64,000 nt of DNA from DTU052 sp050951725 (lineage in GTDB: Bacteria > Bacillota > Syntrophomonadia > Syntrophomonadales > DTU052). Under the pieces are notes generated by a model that was given only the letters and a program-made list of their open reading frames with translations, was not told the DNA's origin and did not search any database. Below are positions 10,949 through 20,542 of the stretch, in pieces (position 1 is the stretch's first letter; the number at the start of each line of letters is the position of its first letter). Location of the stretch: assembly GCA_050951725.1 (NCBI GenBank), contig JBMNJO010000019.1, positions 1 through 64,000 on the forward strand, given 5' to 3'. Made by a program: the position numbers and the translations under genes.

Positions 10949-13900
10949 ATGAAATTTCAGTTCAAAATACAGCCGTTCCAGACAGAAGCTGCGGAAAGTG
11001 TAGTCAAGGTATTTGCCGGGCAGCCCAATTACGGCGTATCCAAATACCGCCGCGACGTGGGCACGACAAAGCCAAAGCAGAGACCTGTACAGGGGTCGTT
11101 GTTTGAAGATGAAGAAGAGCAGACAATGGTAGAGTTTGAGACTGCTTACCGCAATGCAGAAGTGGAGTTAACCAGGGAACAGCTTCTCAAAAATATCCGT
11201 GATGTTCAAATGGCAAATAATATCAAGCTTTCCAGTGATCTTGTTCAAGGGCTCGGTGCTGTTTCGCTTGACGTGGAAATGGAAACCGGCACAGGCAAAA
11301 CCTACGTCTACATAAAAACAATGTTTGAACTTCACAAGGCATACGGGTGGAGCAAGTTTATTGTGGTCGTACCGAGTATTGCCATCCGCGAGGGCGTTAA
11401 AAAAACCTTTGAGATTACACAGGAACACTTTATGGAGTTGTACGGCCTTAAGGCCAGGTTCTTCGTGTATAATTCTTCGAATCTTCACCAGCTTGATGAG
11501 TTTTCGCAGAATTCCGGTATTAATGTGATGATAATCAACACCCAGGCATTTAATACGACGTTGAACGAGGATAAGAACGCCCCGGGCCGAAGCGGTAACG
11601 AAGCTGCCCGCATTATCTATACCAAGCGCGACGAGTTCGGTTCCCGTCGTCCGATTGATGTTATCAAGGCCAACCGCCCGATTATCATTCTGGACGAACC
11701 GCAGAAAATGGGCGGAGCGGCGACCCAGAATGCATTGAAGAAAAACTTCAACCCCCTGTTTTCACTGAATTACTCAGCTACACATAAGACCTCACACAAC
11801 CTTGTTTATGTACTTGATGCACTTGACGCTTTCAAAAAGAAACTCGTCAAAAAAATCGAGGTTAAAGGTTTTGAGCTTAAGAACCTGAGCGGTACAAACA
11901 GGTATATGTACCTTGCCGATATCGTTATTGACCGCAAGAAGCCGCCCCGTGCCCGCTTGGAGTTCGAAGTAAAACGGGGCAGTGGGATTAAACGTGAAAT
12001 GCAAATCCTAGGCGAGGGTGACAGCCTTTACACAGCATCAAACGGTTTAGAGGAATACAAAGGAATCTCTGTTGCGGATGTAGACCCGATAAGAGCAGTA
12101 GTTACATTCTTCAACGGCGATAGCTTGGCAGCAGGTGAAGCCAGCGGCAACGTTAACGAGGATGATATCCGCCGCATTCAAATCCGTGAAACCATATCCT
12201 CGCATTTTGACAAAGAAGAGAAGCTGTTCGAGCAAGGTATAAAGTGCCTGTCTCTCTTTTTTATTGACGAGGTGGCAAAATACCGCCAGTATGGCGAAGA
12301 TGGCGAGGAGATCCTAGGTGAATACGGGCGTATTTTTGAAGAGGAGTATAATGCTGCGCTAAATGAGCGACTAACTTTATTTCCTTCGGCTTATCAAACC
12401 TACCTGCGGGGAATCGATACCTCCGAAACCCATCGCGGTTACTTTTCAATAGATAAAAAGGGAAGGGCTGTGAACAGCACCGTCAAGCGCGGAAGCGAGT
12501 TTTCGGATGATATTTCTGCGTATGACCTTATCCTTAAAAATAAGGAACGTTTGCTTTCCTTTGAAGAACCAACCAGGTTCATATTCTCGCACTCCGCGCT
12601 GCGAGAAGGCTGGGACAACCCCAACGTATTCCAAATTTGTACCTTGAAGCACTCAGATAACACCACGGCAAAACGGCAGGAGGTGGGCCGCGGTCTGCGC
12701 CTGTGTGTAAACACCAACGGTGAACGGCAGGATATTGACGCCTGCGGTGAAAGCTATGTCCATGGCATAAATGTCCTGACCGTAGTCGCCAGTGAAAGCT
12801 ATGCAGGGTTTGTGGCAGAATTGCAAAGTGAGATTAAGTCCGACCTTTACGAACGTCCGACGAAGGCAAGTGTTGAATATTTCACTGGAAAGATCATTCA
12901 AGTTGGCGAAAATATGCATACAATTACTGCTGCAGAGGCAACGGCAGTGTACAACTACCTTGTCCGTAACGATTATGTTGACGATAACGGTGTGGTTACG
13001 GATATCTATCGCGCCGCCGTCGAAGCGGGCAGCTTGGCACCGCTAAAACCAGAACTGGCCCCGCTTGCCGAAAACATTCACAAGCTTGTTCAAGCTATAT
13101 TTGATCCAAGCATCCTGAAAGAAATGGCGGGTAATGGACACGAAACGAAGGTCAAGGATAACCCGCTGAATGAAAACTGGAAGGACTTCAAGGAATTGTG
13201 GGAGCGGATCAACAAGAAGTACGCATACACGGTGGAGTTTGATAGCGCAGAACTCATTGAAAAGTCCATTGCCGCCATAAATAGCGAACTGCGGGTTGCC
13301 CGCTTGTCGTACACCTTAACCAAAGGCGAACAGATAGGCACAGACTTTAATGTGGAGCATACCGAAACAAAAAAACTTGATCGTGCTCAGGGCAGCTTTG
13401 CCGAGTATGACCTTATAGGCAAAATTGCCGAAGGTACCACACTTACACGCCGGACAGTTACAGCGATTCTGAACGGTATTTTACGTGAAAAACTATGGCT
13501 GTTTCGAGAAAACCCGGAGGAGTTTATTACCAAAGTTGCAGGAATCATCAACCGTCAAAAAGCATCGGTGGTGGTGGAACATATTACTTATACACCAAGC
13601 GCTGAGGAACCCTACTCACAGGACATCTTTAACATGAGCCGTGCTTCCGACGAATATGCCAAGGCGTTTAAGGCTAAACATGCTATACAGGATTATGTTT
13701 TTACCGACGGAACGGCTGCTGACAGCATCGAGCGAAAGTTTGCCCAAGATTTGGATACCGCTGACGAGGTGATTGTCTATGCCAAACTGCCCAGAGGGCC
13801 TCGTGGGTTCTATATCCCGACACCCGTGGGAAATTACTCCCCCGACTGGGCGATTTCATTTAAGAAAGGCTCGGTGAAGCATATCTTCTTCATTGCTGAA

Positions 13901-14074
13901 ACAAAAGGAAGTATGCAATCCACAAAATTCGGCCAAATGAGTCGTACCGACGAAATTGAAAAAGCCAAAATTTCATGCGCTAAGAGGCTGTTCAACGAGA
14001 TTTCAACAAGCGGTGTGAAATACCATGATGTGGACAGCTACCAGACCTTACTTCAGGTGATGGAGACGCTATAA
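10949..14074 (+). CDS. Type III restriction endonuclease subunit (res 2), intact
   Basis: A 1041-residue protein, full length for Res. The ATG follows AAGGAGG and begins right after the stop of mod 2. Superfamily 2 helicase motifs are visible: motif I METGTGKTYVYI near residue 110, motif II IIILDEPQKMGG near 250, SATH soon after, and motif VI QEVGRGLRLCVN near 575. The C-terminal nuclease has YSPDWAISFKKG followed by FFIAETKGS, a PD-(D/E)xK site with Asp, Glu and Lys all present. Type III Res needs Mod to recognise DNA, so with mod 2 broken it should be silent unless it borrows another Mod. No frameshift is seen, unlike its neighbours. Confidence 0.93.
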   Translation: MKFQFKIQPFQTEAAESVVKVFAGQPNYGVSKYRRDVGTTKPKQRPVQGSLFEDEEEQTMVEFETAYRNAEVELTREQLLKNIRDVQMANNIKLSSDLVQGLGAVSLDVEMETGTGKTYVYIKTMFELHKAYGWSKFIVVVPSIAIREGVKKTFEITQEHFMELYGLKARFFVYNSSNLHQLDEFSQNSGINVMIINTQAFNTTLNEDKNAPGRSGNEAARIIYTKRDEFGSRRPIDVIKANRPIIILDEPQKMGGAATQNALKKNFNPLFSLNYSATHKTSHNLVYVLDALDAFKKKLVKKIEVKGFELKNLSGTNRYMYLADIVIDRKKPPRARLEFEVKRGSGIKREMQILGEGDSLYTASNGLEEYKGISVADVDPIRAVVTFFNGDSLAAGEASGNVNEDDIRRIQIRETISSHFDKEEKLFEQGIKCLSLFFIDEVAKYRQYGEDGEEILGEYGRIFEEEYNAALNERLTLFPSAYQTYLRGIDTSETHRGYFSIDKKGRAVNSTVKRGSEFSDDISAYDLILKNKERLLSFEEPTRFIFSHSALREGWDNPNVFQICTLKHSDNTTAKRQEVGRGLRLCVNTNGERQDIDACGESYVHGINVLTVVASESYAGFVAELQSEIKSDLYERPTKASVEYFTGKIIQVGENMHTITAAEATAVYNYLVRNDYVDDNGVVTDIYRAAVEAGSLAPLKPELAPLAENIHKLVQAIFDPSILKEMAGNGHETKVKDNPLNENWKDFKELWERINKKYAYTVEFDSAELIEKSIAAINSELRVARLSYTLTKGEQIGTDFNVEHTETKKLDRAQGSFAEYDLIGKIAEGTTLTRRTVTAILNGILREKLWLFRENPEEFITKVAGIINRQKASVVVEHITYTPSAEEPYSQDIFNMSRASDEYAKAFKAKHAIQDYVFTDGTAADSIERKFAQDLDTADEVIVYAKLPRGPRGFYIPTPVGNYSPDWAISFKKGSVKHIFFIAETKGSMQSTKFGQMSRTDEIEKAKISCAKRLFNEISTSGVKYHDVDSYQTLLQVMETL

Positions 14075-14137
14075 ACTATCTCTTACATTATCGGCTTGTG
14101 AAGGAACAGAATTGATATATTTCTTGGGGGGTTCATT

Positions 14138-16300
14138 ATGATTAAGTTTAGTTTGATCGAAAATGCTGATATTTTCACAAGGGATTTTAAGCCTTTTGTG
14201 AAAAACAATGAGATTGACTTCCCATCAACTGAAGAAATAGTGATAATTTACGGTCCAAATGGGACTGGTAAAACCAGCCTTATTAAGGTTTTGGCAGGTT
14301 CAACAGGCACTAAGGTAGAGTTTGAACTTGATGAAACAACGTATATATCAGGAGCAAATATTTTTCATATAATAAACGACCAGAACAACAGGAATATTAT
14401 TGTTGGAGAAACGAAAGACTTTTTGCTTGGTGATAATATCAAACGCGAATTTGAGTTGCAGAAATATTTAACTGAAGAACGTGGGAAAATTATTGGTGAA
14501 ATCATCTCCAAACTAAAATCCAATCATGGTATTTCTGCAGCCAACAGCCCACTACTCGAACTTATTTGCGATTTGAATATTGCCGCAATAGTTAAGGATA
14601 TAGTTAATACCAAATCGAAAGGTGCGAAATTTTCAACTGAGGTAATAATAGAAAAGTTTAAGGCGCTTCCCCTAGTAAACCTTAATATTAATGAGGAACA
14701 ACAAGCAAAATTGAGTTTTCTCAAATCAGATTACATAAGTAAGAATTCAATAATTAAACAGATCGAAAAACTTGGAACGCAGACGATACAATCCAATCCT
14801 CAGATTCATGAAATTGAAGAAAACACAGAAGCGATCAGCATTCTTGAACGGTTCCACAAAGAACAATGTATAGTTTGCGATACAAATGATATCGATTGGC
14901 AATCTTTGCTAACAGTAAAAACCGCCAATCGTGAAAAAATTATAGAAGCTTTGGATGAAAATTTAAAGCCATTTATCGAGAAAACTATTAGTTTAGTACC
15001 AAGTACTGATCCATTTAATATTAAAACTTTGTTACTTGAAGCAATCAGTAAGGGCGAAAAAAATAACATAGATGCACTTATAGCTGATTTCAATAATATT
15101 AAGGACTTGTTTAATCGACTGGTTCTTAATGAGTTAGCAACGGTTTTTACATGTAGTGAATTGCCAGCGAAAATGGACGAATATCAAGCACTGTTGTCGG
15201 AGAAACCCGAAATAACTCATGAAGATGAACTTTATATTCAAGAAATTATAAGCAACAGTATGGGAAAAAAACTCTCATTAGAACGTGACGAGAATAAAAA
15301 TCTTCGCATCACTTTATCTGATCAAGAGTTCTTGGGAAAACCTCGTGACCAGTTGCCATTAAGCACGGGAGAACAAAACTTTTTGTCGCTGACTTTTGAA
15401 TTCTTAAAAGCCAAAAACTCTTCTTGTCCCATTGTTGTTATCGATGACCCTATCTCAAGCTTTGACTCAATCTATAAAAATAAGGTCGCCTATGCTATTG
15501 TGAAAATGCTTCATAATAAGAAGCGGATTGTTTTAACTCATAACACAGATTTGCTGCGCTTGCTCCATGGGCAATATAAGAGAAGCTACAAACTATATTT
15601 GCTTAATAATACTGATGGCGAGGAGAATGGATTCATTCCATTAAATAACAAAGAGCAGGAGATGTTGATAAGTCTTGAAAAGCTGCTTGCTGCCTTTAGG
15701 GGAGACATTCTTGATCACATTATTGATGTGAATACATTCCTGATTTCAATGATTCCGTTTATGCGTGGCTATGCAAACATCATAAATAAAAAAACGCTTA
15801 CCAATCATTTGACACAACTGATGCACGGATATAAGAATGAAAAAGTAGATATTGCAAAAGCCTATGTAGAGTTATTTGGCAACAAGAATGGAAGAATACC
15901 TGATACCTATGAAGTATCCGTTCCAGATATCTTAAGTAAGACAGTTGACGGTGTAAACATTCTTGATAATGGACATTATCCGTTGCTGAATAAAACCTTG
16001 CGTCATTCCTTTACATATCTATTCTTGCGGCTGTTAGTGGAGAAAAAATTGGTCGAAAAGTTCAGCATTGATATCAATCAGAACAAGCAACTGGGGCAAA
16101 TTATCAATGCGGCTTATCCTGACGAGAACGACATCACTCAAATCCGCCATCGAATTAGATTGACCTCCAAGAAGACTCTGATAAACGAGTTTAACCACTT
16201 CAAGGGGAATTTGAGTATTTTTCAACCTGCGATTGATATTACAGACCACGATCTTGGAAAAGAGCGGACAGATATAGTTGCTTTTGTCAGCAGTCTTTAA
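14138..16300 (+). CDS. AAA_13-like SMC/ABC ATPase, possibly RloC/PrrC-like
   Basis: A 720-residue ATPase with strong GGGGGG ribosome site before ATG. Walker A YGPNGTGKTS is at residues 38-47, ABC signature LSTGEQ near 408-413, Walker B IVVIDDPISSFDS near 432-444, and the switch His in LTHNTD near 468. The middle is helical and carries one CxxC (EQCIVCD, residues 244 and 247), as in a zinc hook. After the ATPase comes a ~200-residue C-terminal domain with R631-x3-E635 and His at 671 and 686. RloC and PrrC anticodon nucleases share this plan (ABC ATPase fused to an R-E-H ribonuclease and linked to restriction systems), so that is a candidate role. A plain AAA_13 defence ATPase is the alternative. 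It lies 63 bp after res 2. Confidence 0.75.
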   Translation: MIKFSLIENADIFTRDFKPFVKNNEIDFPSTEEIVIIYGPNGTGKTSLIKVLAGSTGTKVEFELDETTYISGANIFHIINDQNNRNIIVGETKDFLLGDNIKREFELQKYLTEERGKIIGEIISKLKSNHGISAANSPLLELICDLNIAAIVKDIVNTKSKGAKFSTEVIIEKFKALPLVNLNINEEQQAKLSFLKSDYISKNSIIKQIEKLGTQTIQSNPQIHEIEENTEAISILERFHKEQCIVCDTNDIDWQSLLTVKTANREKIIEALDENLKPFIEKTISLVPSTDPFNIKTLLLEAISKGEKNNIDALIADFNNIKDLFNRLVLNELATVFTCSELPAKMDEYQALLSEKPEITHEDELYIQEIISNSMGKKLSLERDENKNLRITLSDQEFLGKPRDQLPLSTGEQNFLSLTFEFLKAKNSSCPIVVIDDPISSFDSIYKNKVAYAIVKMLHNKKRIVLTHNTDLLRLLHGQYKRSYKLYLLNNTDGEENGFIPLNNKEQEMLISLEKLLAAFRGDILDHIIDVNTFLISMIPFMRGYANIINKKTLTNHLTQLMHGYKNEKVDIAKAYVELFGNKNGRIPDTYEVSVPDILSKTVDGVNILDNGHYPLLNKTLRHSFTYLFLRLLVEKKLVEKFSIDINQNKQLGQIINAAYPDENDITQIRHRIRLTSKKTLINEFNHFKGNLSIFQPAIDITDHDLGKERTDIVAFVSSL

Positions 16301-16735
16301 AACCAAAAGCTTGTAGTTGCCATAAGTATTAGAACTTTACAGGCTTCAGATTTTTATAATTAGAAATTATCGACTTGTTTCCGACAACGGATAAGAACCA
16401 TGATTATACTGTGGATATGTTTCCGCGTACGGGAAATGCCTATAAAAACCACTATCGACCTATTCCCGCGAACGTACAATAAGAAAAACACAGTCCAGAC
16501 ATCAATCTGAGCCTATCGTCCCAGACGTTATAAGGAAACATTTCAGGGGTCTCTTGAGAGGGGAGCAAATGCTCAACGATTTCTCCCTAATGTGCAACGA
16601 TTTGTCTAATGTCAAACGATTATTATTTTCAGTGGTGTGCATTTGTATCATTTTATAGTAGGTTAGCCAGATTATCTACCATCTATTGATAAAAAGTATT
16701 TTATCAGCAGGTGGTTTTTATATTGCCTGAAATGC
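16301..16735. repeat. Non-coding stretch with phased ACGATT motif array and a transposon-end-like sequence
   Basis: No gene is seen between 16301 and the IS start. At 16573-16621 the motif CAACGATT recurs three times (ACGATT at 16576, 16597 and 16616), i.e. spaced 19-21 bp. Then 16636-16669 begins TGTGCATTTGTATCA and ends TTAGCCA. It closely matches 27949-27981, which I read as the left end of the second DUF6431 transposon. A near-perfect hairpin occupies 16678-16715 and is followed by a short T run. Together they look like the stranded end of a transposon into which the next IS jumped. Confidence 0.5.
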
Positions 16736-16738
16736 TGA

Positions 16739-18439
16739 TAATTAGGGCTTGCTAAGATCACAAAAAGATGCCGATAATACAAGGGTTTTCAGCCATTTTT
16801 GCCGAATTTATGTGCAAGGAAAAACGCAATTCGCTGACAAAAACCGTGCACCTGGAGGCTAAAAGATGTATAGAAAACCAAGCCCTCAATTAACCATAGA
16901 TGACTTCATTCTTCCATTTTCCGGGAAGCTCAGTGCAGAAAATCGTTGGGTTAAATTGGCTAAGATCATTCCCTGGGATGAGATCGAAGAAGAGTATGCC
17001 TTTATGTTTCCCAGCGACCGGGGCAATGTAGCCAAACCGGTTCGCATGGCACTCGGCTCTTTGATAATACAAGCACGGTGTGGTTACACTGACCGCGAAA
17101 CCGTGCAGCAGATTACCGAAAATCCGTACCTGCAGTACTTCATAGGTTTCAAGGAATATCAGCTGACAAAACCCTTTACCCCTGTTGCCCTGGTCAAATT
17201 CCGTAAGCGATTTAATACCAGAAGACTTGCCCATATTAATGAACTTATCGCTAAGGCCGAAGCCGAAGCAGAAAAGATAGAGGCTCAGAACAAAAATAAG
17301 CAAGATGGAGATGACCATAAGCCCGATGATCAGGATACCCCAAATGGATCTGAAGAAGGGGGTTCAGACGCAACCCAAAAACAGGGAGAGCCAGGGAACA
17401 CCTCTAAAGAGTCTGAGCCACCGAACCAGGGGACGTTGATCCTTGATGCCACGTGTACACCCGCAGACATACATTTTCCGACTGACCTGGGATTGTTGAA
17501 TGAAGCCCGGGAAAAGCTTGATGAGATCATTGACACGCTACATAAAGCATCAGCCGGTGGCCAGAAAAGACCACGAACCTATCGGCAAAAAGCTCGTAAA
17601 GATTACCTGAATGTCTCCAAACAAAAGTCTCCCAGAAAGAATATTCTTCGCAAAGCCATTAAGAAGCAACTGCAATACACTAAACGCAACCTGAAAATTG
17701 TAGACAGGATGCTCCAGGAAACAGATAAGGGAACTGAGATACTAAGCAAACGGAAGCAGAAACTGTTAAGCACGATTCGCAAACTTGTGGATCAGCAGTC
17801 CAGGATGTACAAAGCCAAAACCCATCGGGTGGAGGATCGGATTGTAAACCTGTATCAACCACATGTCCGCCCCATTGTGCGCGGTAAAGCCGGATCAGCC
17901 GTAGAGTTTGGAGCCAAAGTGGCTATCAGTCTGGAAAACGGCTATAGCCGGGTAGAAAGACTATCCTGGGATCCCTTCAACGAAGCGACAACCTTACAGG
18001 AAAGCGCAGAACGCTATCGGGAACGCAATGGCTGTTACCCGGAAGTAATCCTGGCAGATCGTATCTACCGGAACCGGGACAATTTGGAATACTGCAAAAA
18101 AAACCACATTCGTCTTAGCGGGCCAAAGCTAGGAAGACCGCCAGCGAAGGCTCTTATGAAAAAAGCTGAAAAACGTATTGAAAGACAAGACGCCCGGAAC
18201 CGCAATGCCATAGAAGGCAAATTTGGCGAAGGAAAAAGAAAATATGGACTGAATCGTATTGCTGCAAAGTTAAAAGAAACAGCAGAGAGCATGATAATGT
18301 TACAATTCCTGGTAATGAACTTGGAGCATAAGCTCAGAGTTCTTTTTGTCCAAATTTACTACTGGATATATTGTCTTAGGAATAGGCCGATTTTTGTTGG
18401 TTGATAAAATTTCGGGGTTTGGCTAGCAAGCCCTAATTA
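16739..18439 (+). mobile_element. IS5/IS1182-type insertion sequence, complete
   Basis: Perfect 16-bp terminal inverted repeats, TAATTAGGGCTTGCTA at 16739-16754 and its complement at 18424-18439, bracket one transposase gene. Length is about 1.7 kb. I could not define a clear target duplication, since the repeat tips themselves are TAATTA. The element sits in the stranded transposon end described for 16301-16735. Confidence 0.8.
16866..18404 (+). CDS. DDE transposase (DUF772 plus DDE_Tnp_1), IS5/IS1182-type
   Basis: A 512-residue transposase with a GGAGG site before ATG. The N-terminus has the DUF772-type domain (NRWVKLAKIIPWDEIE, then ENPYLQYFIGF). The catalytic acids are in LILDATCTPADI (Asp near 194), VILADRIYRN (Asp near 395) and NAIEGKFGEGKRKYG (Glu near 457). 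Between the DUF772 domain and the first catalytic Asp lies a ~50-residue Asp/Glu/Gln/Gly-rich low-complexity linker. The gene is intact and flanked by the inverted repeats, so the IS could be active. Confidence 0.9.
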   Translation: MYRKPSPQLTIDDFILPFSGKLSAENRWVKLAKIIPWDEIEEEYAFMFPSDRGNVAKPVRMALGSLIIQARCGYTDRETVQQITENPYLQYFIGFKEYQLTKPFTPVALVKFRKRFNTRRLAHINELIAKAEAEAEKIEAQNKNKQDGDDHKPDDQDTPNGSEEGGSDATQKQGEPGNTSKESEPPNQGTLILDATCTPADIHFPTDLGLLNEAREKLDEIIDTLHKASAGGQKRPRTYRQKARKDYLNVSKQKSPRKNILRKAIKKQLQYTKRNLKIVDRMLQETDKGTEILSKRKQKLLSTIRKLVDQQSRMYKAKTHRVEDRIVNLYQPHVRPIVRGKAGSAVEFGAKVAISLENGYSRVERLSWDPFNEATTLQESAERYRERNGCYPEVILADRIYRNRDNLEYCKKNHIRLSGPKLGRPPAKALMKKAEKRIERQDARNRNAIEGKFGEGKRKYGLNRIAAKLKETAESMIMLQFLVMNLEHKLRVLFVQIYYWIYCLRNRPIFVG

Positions 18440-18542
18440 AGCCGTTCCTGCGTTTTATTGGGACGGCTTAATCGTTTTTACGAAAGGGTTATTTAGGCGG
18501 TAGTGGGATATAAACCTGTATTATTTCATGGCATTGGCAGGA

Positions 18543-18616
18543 GTAATCGTTGAAAGTTAGTAGGGGTGTGCATCGCCAACGGGTAATCGTTGAAAGATTT
18601 GGGTAATCGTTAAAAG
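18543..18616 (+). repeat. Phased GTAATCGTTGAAAG repeats
   Basis: The 14-mer GTAATCGTTGAAAG occurs at 18543-18556 and 18583-18596, and as GTAATCGTTAAAAG at 18603-18616. Starts are exactly 40 and 20 bp apart. Between the first two is TGTGCAT (18567), the same word that opens the transposon-end-like sequences at 16636 and 27949. The array is the reverse complement of the ACGATT array at 16573-16621. The phasing of two helical turns suggests transposase binding sites at a transposon end. The 18440-18775 stretch has no gene apart from this and the IS3 remnant edge. Confidence 0.55.
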
Positions 18617-18649
18617 GTACTATTGTCTACTAAAATATACCCCATAGAA

Positions 18650-19150
18650 TGGACAGTAAAAAGTGTAGAGACCTGTCTTGTGGACAGGAAAAAAGGTTTG
18701 AGAAACATCGAATCCTTGAACGTGGACACAAAAAGGTTTATGCTGCATTGAAGCAATTTTATGGGGAGATAAGACATGAGTTGGAAGACATTCACGCCTG
18801 AAGAACTGGTGAAAATCAAACAGAGTCCATATGTAAAAAGCGCTACGGCGCACATGATCCGTTTCACTTCGGTGTTTAAAGAGGAGTTCTGGGAGCAAAT
18901 AGGAACAGGGAGGATGCCCACCGATATTATTAGAAGCATGGGGTTTGACCCGGAAGTGCTTGGCGAGTCACGTATTAGTGGTATTACTCAGCATATTCGG
19001 GAACAGGCTGAAAGCGGGACGGGATTTCGCGATGTAAGGCAAACAACAATGCTGAACGAAGGACCCCATAAGCCATTGCCACCGTCTAAAGCACTATTAC
19101 ATATGCAGCATGAAATTGCTTACCTGAAGCAGGAGATGGAGTTTATAAAT
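18650..19150 (+). mobile_element. IS3-family remnant (left end and orfA only)
   Basis: The sequence at 18650 (TGGACAGTAAAAAGTG) has the look of an IS3 left terminal repeat. It is followed by an orfA-like gene at 18776 that loses similarity near 19145; no orfB or right end is present. Confidence 0.5.
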
Positions 19151-19210
19151 TTACCGAAGGTTTTAGGCCTTCGGTATTTTTTTTGCAAGGCTGATAACAA
19201 AGTGAATTAG
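18776..19210 (+). pseudogene. IS3-type HTH protein (orfA-like), 3' truncated
   Basis: The first ~120 residues (MSWKTFTPEELVKIKQSPYV, later HMIRFTSVFKEEFW and SRISGITQHIREQAESG) resemble the HTH domain protein that precedes IS3-type transposases in Clostridia. It ends with the expected coiled-coil segment HMQHEIAYLKQEMEFI, after which the family would continue with a lysine-rich end and an orfB. Here the frame instead runs into a hairpin terminator (19153-19184). GGGGAGATAAGAC before ATG gives a ribosome site. It is a broken copy. Confidence 0.65.
19153..19184 (+). terminator. Rho-independent terminator
   Basis: Stem ACCGAAGG (19153-19160) with CCTTCGGT (19168-19175), a 7-base loop, then ATTTTTTTT. 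It lies inside the apparent end of the truncated IS3-type gene, so the terminator belonged to another transcript. Confidence 0.75.
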
Positions 19211-19458
19211 ATTAAACGAACTTAAAAGCGACAAATCACAAGCATCAAGCTATATATAGCTAAAAGTTATTGGACTTATTACGACATGTTAACTTATAAT
19301 TTATTTTAGTTAGAAAAAAGATTCCACTGCAAAAACAGGTTGTTTAACCCCTATGGGGGTTTTCAATAGTAAAAATTGTCTTGAGCAGATAGCTCAAAAA
19401 GTTCTTTTTCAACTGAAGATCGCTAATTTAGACCTCCATTACTATGGTTTTGTGTTCG

Positions 19459-19635
19459 TTAACCTAAATTTGGGCATAATATCCCTGCTTTTGGCCTTTT
19501 CGGCTTCCTTAGCTTGCCCAGAGCCATCCGGGAAAACTGCTTAATATTTCGGGCTATAATTTTGTAAGCAGTGACCAAGTAAGTTTTTAGCACGCCACGT
19601 GTGTAAAGGTTATTCAGATCTTCCCCTCTTTTTAG
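19459..19635 (-). pseudogene. IS1182 transposase, C-terminal fragment
   Basis: The minus strand from 19635 to the TAA at 19459-19461 reads LKRGEDLNNLYTRG, TYLVTAYKIIARNIKQF and a basic tail, which is the C-terminus of IS1182-type transposases. It continues in frame with the larger fragment at 22704-24173 when the intervening transposon is removed. The opposite-strand open frame here is not a gene. Confidence 0.8.
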
Positions 19636-19701
19636 TGTTGCCGCCCAAGCTATGTGACCGGATTGTGCTCTAAATCGGTGACCGGTAAAATTGCTTAAAT
19701 T

Positions 19702-19730
19702 ATCTGGCCGGAACTAATTGCCGGCCAGAT
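19702..19730 (-). terminator. Hairpin after the copy A ATPase gene
   Basis: A 10-bp perfect stem, ATCTGGCCGG (19702-19711) with CCGGCCAGAT (19721-19730), lies 9 bases beyond the ATPase stop. On the minus strand it is followed by AATTTAAG, a weak U tract. Confidence 0.55.
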
Positions 19731-19738
19731 AAAGTGGG

Positions 19739-20542
19739 TTACAACTCAAACTCATTTTCGATGACCACTTTGACTAGGTGATCATCAACCAAACGTTTGT
19801 TTTCAGAAGCAGCAGCCAGTAGGCAAGCCAAGCAGAGATTATTAATTTTTCTGGCGATCCCCCCGGAAAAATCATAAACGACATCAAGAGCATCGTCAGT
19901 AAAAATTGCAGCGCTAATTCCGGCAGTTTTCAGATGATGAACTACGTAATCCTTGGTCTCAGCCTGGTCTAAGGAGACAAGGTGGTAGCGGACGTTGACT
20001 CGCTGGGCAATGGCCTCATAGATTTGAAGTTGTAGGATACGTCTTAATTCTGGCTGCCCAACTAGAATTAGGCCCATGGGGTTGTAGGAATCCATGCGGA
20101 AATTGAGGAGGAAGCGGATCTCCTCCAGCATCTCCCGGTCCAGAAGATGGGCTTCGTCAACGATAACTACCGGCACCTTATGCTGGTTTTCCGAAAGATC
20201 AAGAATAACTTGGTGAAGCTGGCGCTTAGCCTGACCTCGATTAAAGCGAGGTTCCTGATCAAGCTGCCGCAGAGCTTCCCAGTAAAAATGGCGCGGTGTT
20301 AGCCCCGAATCGCTTATGTAGATAGTTCGATACTTGTTCGGGTTTAGCAGAGATAACAGATGACGCAGCGCCGTTGATTTGCCTGACCCAACCTCACCGG
20401 TAATGAGGGCAAAAAAGCGTTTCTCTGCCGTATACTTTAGTCTCGAAACCAGCTCTTCGTGAGCCGGATACTTAAGAAGTTGATCAACGGGCAGATTACG
20501 CCCGAAAGGAGTTCTTTGAAAACCGAAGAAAGGCTCAAACAC
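19739..20542 (-). CDS. ExeA/TniB-like AAA ATPase of transposon copy A
   Basis: A 267-residue ATPase. GTG at 20542 is preferred over ATG at 20551, because AGGGAG is 9 bases before the GTG and the product then starts MFEPFFGFQRTPF, matching the paralogue at 33397 (MFEGFYGFNRTPF). Walker A GEVGSGKST near residue 50 and Walker B VPVVIVDEAHLL near 120 are intact. It resembles ExeA and the TnsC/TniB/MuB target-selection ATPases. It overlaps the transposase gene by 8 bases, so the two are translated together. The likely job is target choice and activation of the transposase. Confidence 0.88.
   Translation of the reverse strand: MFEPFFGFQRTPFGRNLPVDQLLKYPAHEELVSRLKYTAEKRFFALITGEVGSGKSTALRHLLSLLNPNKYRTIYISDSGLTPRHFYWEALRQLDQEPRFNRGQAKRQLHQVILDLSENQHKVPVVIVDEAHLLDREMLEEIRFLLNFRMDSYNPMGLILVGQPELRRILQLQIYEAIAQRVNVRYHLVSLDQAETKDYVVHHLKTAGISAAIFTDDALDVVYDFSGGIARKINNLCLACLLAAASENKRLVDDHLVKVVIENEFEL

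Noticed and set aside
16573..18616. CRISPR array
   Set aside because: The repeats are 8-14 bases, too short, 20 bp apart, imperfect, and without cas genes.
19353..19544. Small + strand gene
   Set aside because: The opposite strand encodes the IS1182 transposase C-terminus in a proven frame, so this is a shadow.
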